Shown: positions 57,108 through 64,000 of the stretch, one piece after another | How the letters are laid out: each line of letters opens with the position of its first letter | Numbering within the stretch: position 1 is the stretch's first letter | From: Parietaria judaica | Taxonomy: Eukaryota; Streptophyta; Magnoliopsida; Rosales; Urticaceae | NCBI GenBank assembly: GCA_954871525.1 | Contig: OX940867.1 | Location: forward strand, 16,469,343 to 16,533,342 | Length of the DNA stretch: 64,000 bases | Reading direction: 5' to 3' | The notes under the pieces: model-generated | What the model saw: the letters and a program-made list of their open reading frames with translations, nothing else | Told to the model about the DNA's origin: nothing | Databases searched by the model: none | Position numbers and translations under genes: made by a program

Positions 57108-58653
57108 TGTTAATGCGTAAAAATGGCTTTATCTTAGAGTCAGATCCAAGGTTTGGGTCCCGAGATTGACCCGCTGAACACAAGGACGATTGGATACACA
57201 AGGACGATTGGATGCTGAGTCAACGCGGGTTGACTGTTGATCGTCAAAGCTGGAGGCGATTTTGTCGTCTTGGATGAGTCTCCGGGCTGTCGTTGACGGT
57301 CCTCGGCGAACTTCCTTGGTGGTGGCGAAGTCCGATTCACGGCGAAGCTCCTCGTCCGGGCGGAGTCCTTGTCTTGGCGATGTCCTCTTCTAGGCGAACT
57401 CCGGTCTTGATGAAGCTCCGTGCTAATCTTGATGATTCTTCGTGCTTTTCCTTCCTTGGCAAGCTCCTATGGCGAGGGAGGACCTGCAAAAAAAGGGTAG
57501 AATGGGCCCGTGCCCCGTCGATTATGGTTGGGCGAGGCTGCCTACGTATCTCAGTTTAAGAGAATCAGGTCCCACGTAGTTCGGGGTTAGTGATAAACGG
57601 CGGGTGAATGACGATGTGGTTTGACTCGTCGGAAGTGCCGTTGTTGGCGGTGCGGGGGTGACCCTTGACCTGATGGCTGGGTATTACCGGCGTGATGTGT
57701 TCTGCGTCGACCTCGTTGGTGCTGGCGAGCTCACTGTCGAACTTCCCTCATGTTGGCGAAGTACAGCGAGAGCCTTGACCTGACGAGGTGTGCTCCTTTG
57801 TCGACCTTGCCGGGGTAGGTGGCCTCGTATGACGAGAGGCCTTATCCTGACGAAGGAACGGTCCTTCCTCTGTCGACCTCGCAGGTGGTGGCGTGGTTAC
57901 CCGCCTAGCGAGGGACGCCTTAGCTGACCCGTCGAACAACCTTTCTTCTCAGGCCTAAGACTCTGCTTCTAGATCGATCTCAGCTCTTAACTCAAGTCCT
58001 TTCCTCCTTAAGAGTATGCGAGTTTTCTAGAGTGAGAAACCTAGAGAGAGAAGCTGTGGAGAAAGCTGTGAGTGAGTGTGGAAATGAGGGGGAGAAGGCT
58101 CCTATTTATAAGAAAACCAACTCCCTGAAATTGCACCTCCTAGGGGCCTGCGAACTCCCTGGTAATTGCACCTCCAGGGGTCTGCGAATTCCCTGAATAT
58201 TGCACCTCCAGGGGCTTGCGAGTTTCTCCTTTGCAAAAGGGGTCGTCGGTGCTTCTTGATTCGTCTTTGATGTCTTCGGGTTGTCCGCGAGTCCGTTTGT
58301 TGTGTTCGGGATTTCCCGGAGATCTTCGTGGCCTCGGATCTCCTCGTCGTGTGGAATGATTACAAGTTACGCCCTCGTTAGGTTATGACAAGGGGGTTTG
58401 TCGCCTCGTCGCCTCACCGCTTCGTCGGCTTGTCGCCTCGTCGCCTTGTCGGCTTGTCACTTCGTCGCTTCGTCGCCTTATCGCCTCGTTGCTTCGTCGC
58501 CTCGTCGCCTTTTTGATCCCGGGCCTTGCCAATGTCTTAGTTCGTCGGCCCTGGGTCTTTGCCTTTGGTGATGGGCCTTGACTTTTCTTAATGGGCTTTG
58601 ACTTTTGCCAAAGGGGGCCCAATTTTTATATGTTACGAAAAATGCACATAACA
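57108..58653 (-). mobile_element. solo LTR, 1546 bp, TSD CTAAT
   Basis: Plus-strand ends TGTTAATGCG and CATAACA; perfect duplication CTAAT at 57103-57107 and 58654-58658. On the minus strand a TTATAAATAGGAGCC promoter box (about 58100-58114) is followed by a CT-rich leader with CTCACTCACAGCTTTCTCCA, giving orientation. The GAGGCTGCCTACGTATCT word at 57533-57550 is inside. It shares its termini with the solo LTR at 38232. It sits in the upstream region of the CRM gene, with its promoter pointing toward that gene. Confidence 0.88.
58399..58513 (-). repeat. TCGTCGCCT degenerate tandem repeat in the solo LTR
   Basis: About 13 copies of a 7-9 bp unit (G)CCTCGTC / GCTTCGTC. Low-complexity expansion. 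The minus-strand ORF through it (RRSNEAIRRRSDE...) is an artefact of the repeat. Confidence 0.85.
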
Positions 58654-58744
58654 CTAATATTTTCAAAGACATAAACAACGACAATCACATTATAATCTTG
58701 TAATATCTAACCAACAAAAAAAAAGCATAAATAGATAGCGTCGC

Positions 58745-59095
58745 TTAATACAAAATATGACGTCGCGATTTCATTTTTTGGAAATATTGCATGATGGACT
58801 CTTCGTCGATAGAAGCAGCAATCTCTCTCTCGATGTATACAAGCATAGTATCGTTCATCCACTGATCGCCCATTCGATTTCGTAATCGAGTGTTGATGAT
58901 GTTCATAGCATAAAAAACTCTCTCCACGGTTGCAGTAGCCACACACAAGATCAATATCAAAGTAATCAGCTGATACACATAGAATACGTAACACTTTTTT
59001 TCGTCTGAACCATTTTACTAGCAAGAGCCCCGATGCCTTTCAAACCTTGAAACTTGTCAGACGAGGTTACGACTCGTACCACGTGACATTTAACA
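58745..59095 (-). pseudogene. hAT transposase dimerisation-domain fossil
   Basis: Minus-strand frames give FQGLKGIGALASKMVQTKKS, then after a frameshift near 58980 LITLILILCVATATVERVFY, NTRLRNRMGDQWMNDTMLVYIERE, and a terminal YFQKMKSRRHILY stop. This is the C-terminal dimerisation domain of hAT transposases of the TTF-type zinc-finger kind common in plants (ATVERVF...LRNRM...D..L..YIE). The catalytic domain is absent in the window and the frame is broken, so it is a relic. Confidence 0.82.
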
Positions 59096-59640
59096 AATGT
59101 TTGTAATTAAATTGACGAAAATATACGGGTTTTTTTTTCATATTTATTGACTTTGGATGATTTTACTGTTATTTTTCAGTTTAAACTCGAACTGGTCTCA
59201 CTAGATAAAAATTTGAGTATTTATGTCTTCAATGACTATTTAACAATGTCATATGATATATGATAAATATTCATTCATTTAATTATTAGTTTGTTCATTG
59301 TTGGATCAGTTTATAATCTATTACGAAAGATACAAAGTAGCCTACTATTTACTACCTTCACCGGTTAAACTCCTGCTTTTGTTTTATTCCGTTAAAGTTG
59401 CGCACACTCTAAAACAATTGTCTCTCCGACGAAAAAAATTGTGCCGGCGGTTAGATATTAAAGTGTCTCGAGTTGTAGAACTTAGGTATTTTCACCGCTG
59501 ATTTTTTGTTTTTTTTTTGTTTTTTTTTTTATAATCAATTGACAATGGTTTTATTCAATATTATAATAGAAGTGTCACGACATAAATTTAGGTACATAAA
59601 ATGAGCCAAATGAGTAGAGTTGAGAGAATTTGCTCTCAGG
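59096..59640. other. intergenic sequence and likely APX 3' UTR
   Basis: AT-rich. The part just below 59640 is the expected 3' UTR of the minus-strand peroxidase gene; an antisense TTTATT (59551-59556) could be its poly(A) signal. T runs near 59508-59530. No other feature. Confidence 0.45.
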
Positions 59641-62600
59641 TTACTCTTCGGCTAAGTATGATGGTCCTTTAAGAATTACAGTCACAAGCATAGCAACACC
59701 GACAATGAAAACGGCTACTTCAACCGCAATTTTTGTCATTCTACCGAGCCTCTTTCCCGAGCAAGGTGAACTCAGGAACCCGAGCTCCGAGAGCTTCTTA
59801 TGGGACACTGCGTAGTCCGCAAAGAACAAATCCTGATCCTGCGAAAAAGAAAGTACAAAATAGCTAAAAGTTGAAGAAAATGAGGGGTGAATATAGTTTC
59901 TCCTAAGTCCAAAGTCGGCTCGTTTCCGGCCCACTTTATGTTCCGAAAACAAGGGTTTTTTGTCATGAAACCGAGAACCACATCTGGACCAAAGGAAAAA
60001 AAAAAACAACAACAACAACTCGGCCTGGTTCTCCATTTTAGAATTATTTATTTAGTTTAATTAAGCTACTGTAATATTAGCTTCTATAGTTGTATTTTTT
60101 TTTTATATCTAATGTAATTTTAAACTAAGAAATATCTCTATAATTTGATTTGAATATATACTTTTTCAAATTTTTGATAACTTTTAAGATCGATACATGA
60201 TCAAGTTATTTACCTTTGATTAACTAATTAATAAAATTATTTCTAAAAACCGGGCCGCTTGCCGGTGTTGGCCCATTCCCGCCCATGCCTGATTTATTAT
60301 AAGATCGGGAGCGATAACATGCCTCATTGGGACCAGTCCCGCTTTCTCCCCCTAAAATAGAGCAATGAGTTATTTGTTATAATTAGCTACCTCTGCATAG
60401 ATTTTGACATAGCGACGGAATTCAGGATCTTCGACCAAGGCCCGGTCTGTCGGAAGTTTCAATAGCCCTTTCGAATCCGCGTTCAAGAGCTCCCTGACAA
60501 CACAAGAGCAGAGAGTGTTTATGATGAACAAGAATGATTGATTCACATAATCAAACTGATGATCTTACAGGAAGTATGAGTTGTCAAACTTGAGAGGATC
60601 TTTGGTCCATGCCCCATCAAACCCTGATCTCTCTGGATGTGCTCTTCCCTAATTTGTTTCAATAATATTTACAGTGTTATAATATAGATAATAAGCCAAC
60701 TCGAAAGACATAAGAGAATAGAAAAATTCTCAATTTTGGATCTCTAAATAGTAAAACTTCCTTCAATTAATATTTGATAAGTTGATAGTTTCGATTAAAT
60801 TATATTTTTCTTCAGCTTTGACTTTATAAGATAATAAGTTCTAAAAAACTTTAACTTGATATATAAATTAATAATTCAATATAAACAACAAAAAAAATAT
60901 CATTATTCAATTAATAATGAAATCATTGTAAATAAAAGATAACCAATTATGAAAGTCTATTATAAATAAATAATTACATAAAATATGTGGTAATAAATTA
61001 ATATTGAATATTTATACATAAGTAGAAAGTTTCAATTAGAGTTTTTGCTTTCTACGCACTAAATAAAATTGTATATGTTATCTAGCTTTACTAGACTTTA
61101 CTAGACTTGTATATGTTATATAGTAGTGTAATAGACATGTCTTCATTACTTCTAAAGTGAAACTATTATTCTTCTTTTATTTAATTTAATAAGTATCTAG
61201 ATGATCTATTTATTTATATATATATATATATATGTATCTTTGGATTTCACTTCTACCCTCACGGTGACTCAAACTCAAGACCTCTAATGCCTTAAGTGAT
61301 GTACTTGTTACCACCAGATTTGTCATTTTCCTTTAAATTCGCTTTCCTCGTAGATACAACTCCATCTTATTTTCTTCTTCTTTTTTCACGCACAACCGCT
61401 TAGTGAAAGCACATTTTGAGTGTGATTAAGAGGCATGAAAATATACCAATGTATGACCACCAGAAAGCGCTACAATGTCTCGATCAGATAGTCCCATGCG
61501 ATAAAATGTGTCCCTTAAATGTGATGCACCTAAAATCATTAATAAGAAAAAAAAAACAATTATCAAATCTATTTTTCTATCTGAATTAAATAAGTGACAA
61601 TCTAAACGACGAGTCATTTTTACGGAGAAGAACGACAAAGTCATATACCGAATTAAGCACGGCTTCCAGGCTATATTAATATACCTTGTCTGGCATCTGG
61701 AAGTCGTCCTTCCTCCGGAGATTTGTCAGAATCCTGATCGAGCGAAATTAAAACTAAATTAATTAGTAATGATAAAAAAAAATATACTAACATAATATAA
61801 TTTACAAGCTGATTTTTTATGTCACCTTTCTACCAGCAACAAAGTTTATTGAAGGACCTCCACTTACTTCAACAGCAACAAACCCCGCAAGCTGTAAAAA
61901 AAAAAAAAAACAATGTCTTATCAAATCGTCAATCAACTAGACGATGAACACAAGAATTTACATCTTAAATAGAGAAAATGATTTATTCTTCAAAATAATT
62001 TGGATTTCAGTAACACACTTCTTCCATTAAATTTTAGAATAATGCCTCACTCCTCCATTTCCACAGACAATGACATGCAAGACCAACCCAACCAATGGGC
62101 GAGTTAGGCGGTTGCCCAAGGCCCTGGTTTAAAATAAGGTCTCTTTTAGAGTAGTCTATTAATACATATATATATATAATTAAACTATTGATTGTAAAAC
62201 GTTACTTAATAATACATATCTAATCTATCAAGTCTTTAATTGTAAAATGTAGTTTATTGTATGAGTTATTCGGTCTTTCTCATAGCATAGCTTTTGCAAT
62301 CACGTATAGCTCGTGCAATACCGTATTGTAGACCCCGAAAAAGATTGGGACGGCCCTGATAGCATGACAATTATATATAGCTATATGTATACATATATAT
62401 AGACCTGATATAGGTCTGCGTATGTAATCATCGGATGTTTGGCCTTGACTTGCTCTGAAAATCAAAACATCAACATAGAACAATGTAAAAGAAGATCCAA
62501 AGTTGCATTAGAGTATATTAATATGATCAAAATCGATTTCGAAGCAAATTTCTCTTCATTGAGACGAATTAATTAAAGTTTGTGAATGATCATTGACTAA

Positions 62601-63498
62601 CTCGTTCATTACTTTGAACTCTTCTAAATGAGCAAGGATTATAATCTGATTATATAGCTCGAACCCGGCTAAAATTTTAAAACCTAATTAATTATCTAAG
62701 TTGGACATAACAAAATAATCCTTTTAAAGATAAAAAAAAAATAGAAGCATTGGACGACTCAAATTTAATATTGGAAAATAGGAATTTGGCATAAATTTGA
62801 CTAAAAAAATCAATTAACCCGAGTAGAATAAAAAAAATTAAATGCCATAATCAAATGATAAAAGTGTATAACTATAAAAACAAATGATAAAAGTATTAAA
62901 TTAAATAACTTAAATTACTTAATTAAATACGATAATGAATCCCAAAAGTTATGTATGTAACATAAATATATTATATTCTATGTAAGAAAGTTACCGCAAA
63001 GATCAACAGCAATTTTGAGGCCATTGTTGGCACTATGGCTCAGCTCTTGGCGTCTTCTGATAGAGCCGTCAGGACCTCCGGTCTTTGTTTTGGCATCGTA
63101 CGTCCCCGCGTCGTGCCACCTGCCACCATAATTTTCCGACGTGTTTATAAAACGACAACAAATTGATGGTCGTCTAGAACCCTTAAACAAGACATAAAAT
63201 TTGTACAGGACATCGCTTTTATAAAGATACATGCCATAAGAGTTCATGAGAGAAAATCACACGTAAATAAATATGCAAAGAAATAGCACCTACGGTTACA
63301 TCTTCAAATGCGATTAACAAAATGGGTGAGTCTCGATATATATAAAATTAGTAAACAAGAATAAGATCGGGATGATTACGCCAAACGAAGCATGATTGGA
63401 GCACAATTTTTGGAGGAGATTAGAGCCCTAAGATCCCTCCGAGCTCTCTCAATTTCCTTGGCATATTCTGCATCAACCATGGGAGTTGCCATTGCCAT
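59641..63498 (-). CDS. ascorbate peroxidase, membrane-anchored (peroxisomal APX3/APX5 type)
   Basis: Nine exons with GT..AG junctions in phase: 63498-63380, 63119-62995, 62454-62405, 61891-61826, 61733-61685, 61529-61447, 60648-60569, 60493-60391, 59838-59641; 290 residues. It reduces H2O2 with ascorbate. Distal heme site LRLAWHDAG gives R38, W41 and H42; proximal SGGHTL gives H162; SGFDGAWT gives W178; D207 lies in LPTD. C32 and R171 match the ascorbate site. Residues 262-281 ([20 protein letters not shown]) form a C-terminal membrane anchor, the mark of the peroxisomal/ER class. Two oddities: [14 protein letters not shown] replaces the usual SIRNEEE segment, and the tail after the anchor ends KGPSYLAEE instead of a basic cluster. 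The start [17 protein letters not shown] fits the family. The gene looks complete. Confidence 0.93.
62078..62358. mobile_element. small hAT-type element in an APX intron, 281 bp
   Basis: Right end on the minus strand is CAGGGCCGTCCCAATCTTTT, a familiar hAT terminal motif. The left end CAAGACCAACCCAACCA is an imperfect inverted match. Flanks ATGACATG (62070-62077) and ATAGCATG (62359-62366) agree at 6 of 8 positions, fitting an old 8-bp duplication. It lies in the intron between exons 3 and 4. Confidence 0.6.
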
Positions 63499-63550
63499 GA
63501 ATAACTAACGACAATGATCAAGTTATGGATTACAAATGTGCTGTTTGTTT

Positions 63551-63588
63551 TTATATATATATATACACATATTATATATTTATATATG
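63551..63588 (-). promoter_or_regulatory. possible TATA region of the APX gene
   Basis: On the minus strand, TATATATATA and ATATATAAATATATAAT stretches lie 50-90 bp upstream of the ATG. AT richness makes this weak. A start about 30 bp downstream would leave a very short 5' UTR for the nearer box and a usual short one for the farther. Confidence 0.25.
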
Positions 63589-64000
63589 AATTAAGGATAT
63601 AGCTAATGAGTTCCAAGAAGAAAGGGATTTTTGTTGCTTGCAATTGGAGAAGTAAAGGAATGTAGAAAAAGAACTTGTTTTGCTTGTTCTTTTTTCTCTC
63701 CTCTTCTCAACACAAACATGGAATTACTTTGATACAAAATGATTTTTATTATTTTGTAATTCTCGGTAAATAATACGTGAATTTATCGCTTTGTATCAGT
63801 TTTCACTTTTCCCTGTGATATTTTCATCAGTATATTTTTTAGTTTACACTTTGTGTACATTTTCCCCTACGGACTACTTGTATCATTTTAACCCGTGAAT
63901 TATTAATTTGGATCAAAATGCTCAATTTTTTTTATTTAATGTTTATCTTATTTAATGTTTATCACTTCGGTTAGAATTTAAGGATATACTTTTCTTTCCT

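Noticed and set aside
58383..58684. Arg/Ser/Thr-rich ORFs on the minus strand
   Set aside because: Low-complexity TCGTCGCCT repeat inside a solo LTR.

Overview
The window is nuclear DNA of a flowering plant, most likely a eudicot. It is AT-rich, has two intron-bearing plant genes with GT..AG junctions, and is otherwise packed with transposable elements. I see no rRNA, tRNA or CRISPR. Two host genes are supported, both on the minus strand: a mitochondrial CRM-domain splicing factor of the CRS2-associated-factor type (53803-56850, six exons, 411 residues) and a membrane-anchored ascorbate peroxidase of the peroxisomal APX3/APX5 type (59641-63498, nine exons, 290 residues).

Region 1-35.15 kb is one nest of Ty1/copia LTR retrotransposons. 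The oldest element (called C here) runs left to right but is cut into pieces: gag 1795-2726, protease remnant 5334-5526, integrase/RT 7665-9537, RT 11840-12100, RT end/RNase H 32641-33495, 3' LTR about 34592. Between these lie three solo LTRs (F 2727-5333, minus; E 5527-7659; D 9538-11834) and element A (12101-32635). Inside the leader of A sits the youngest element, B (15955-26466), with two 2738-bp LTRs, a primer-binding site and a nearly intact pol. Target-site duplications (TSDs) AAGCG, CAATA, TCAAG and GTGTG bound E, D, A and B and fix the insertion order.

Element A is the most unusual object. Its gag-protease-integrase has been replaced by about 1.1 kb that looks like a piece of a cellular gene. 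It keeps two similar phase-1 introns, a stop codon, poly(A) signals, and two copies of a C-x2-C/Y-x11-C-x2-H module.

Region 35.6-53.5 kb holds DNA transposons and solo LTRs. There is a pogo/Emigrant-like element with a transposase remnant (35644-37696) that contains a Mutator-like element (35890-37304, 9-bp TSD). A Helitron-like element (37884-43056) contains a solo LTR with a GC-palindrome array and a 991-bp near-perfect foldback sharing the same Mutator-like ends. Then come an Ale-like copia remnant (45490-48143), a second Helitron (49318-51531) and a cluster of nested foldback elements (51644-53462).

Region 53.8-64 kb is genic. The two genes are separated by a 1546-bp solo LTR (57108-58653) and a hAT transposase fossil (58745-59095). 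A small hAT-type element sits in an APX intron.

All coordinates come from reading the sequence by eye. No database search was possible.
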